From: Bacteroidota bacterium | GTDB lineage: Bacteria; Bacteroidota; Bacteroidia; Bacteroidales; UBA1556 | Direction of reading: 5' to 3' | Assembly: GCA_003648395.1 (NCBI GenBank) | Contig: QMPB01000251.1 | Span: 1-6,670, forward strand | Length of the DNA stretch: 6,670 nucleotides | In this document: in pieces, positions 6,669-6,670 of the stretch | Numbering within the stretch: the first letter of the stretch is position 1 | Layout of the letters: each line of letters starts with the position of its first letter | Made by a program: the position numbers and the translations under genes | Notes under the pieces: generated by a model | What the model saw: only the letters and a program-made list of their open reading frames with translations | What the model was told of the DNA's origin: nothing | Database searches by the model: none

Positions 6669-6670
6669 AT

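Overview
The window looks like chromosomal DNA of a Bacteroidota bacterium (the former Bacteroidetes). It is strongly AT-rich and clear Shine-Dalgarno sequences are absent. One secreted protein ends in a type IX secretion (T9SS) type A sorting domain, which is essentially confined to this phylum. The YfhO-family protein, the glycosyltransferase and the propeller histidine kinase with its LytTR regulator also read as Bacteroidota versions. I cannot name a genus from the sequence.

Layout. Three genes lie on the + strand and two on the - strand, meeting tail to tail near 3640. (1) 3-1298 is the C-terminal part of a large YfhO-like membrane glycosylation protein, cut by the left edge. (2) 1362-2615 is a GT4-like cytoplasmic glycosyltransferase, 63 bp downstream on the same strand. 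The junction holds a 13-bp tandem array that supplies the stop codon of gene 1, inside a 114-nt stretch with no C on the + strand. (3) 2702-3637 is a secreted protein with a signal peptide and a T9SS C-terminal domain. (4) 3650-4381 on the - strand is a LytTR response regulator. (5) 4365-6668 on the - strand is its sensor histidine kinase: beta-propeller repeats, a Y_Y_Y domain, one membrane segment and a LytS-type kinase core. It is cut by the right edge.

How the genes work together. Genes 1 and 2 are probably co-transcribed and may act on a surface glycan: the GT4-like enzyme on the cytoplasmic side, the YfhO-like protein at the outer face of the inner membrane. Genes 5 and 4 overlap by 17 bp in kinase-to-regulator order and form a complete two-component pair, apart from the missing kinase N-terminus. 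The T9SS cargo gene converges on this pair with only 12 bp between stop codons. No direct link between them is shown.

No gap between genes exceeds 86 bp. I see no RNA genes, CRISPR arrays or transposases, and no convincing evidence of an undescribed system. The most distinctive points are a probable extra domain in the YfhO-like protein, the repeat array that carries its stop codon, and the C-free junction.
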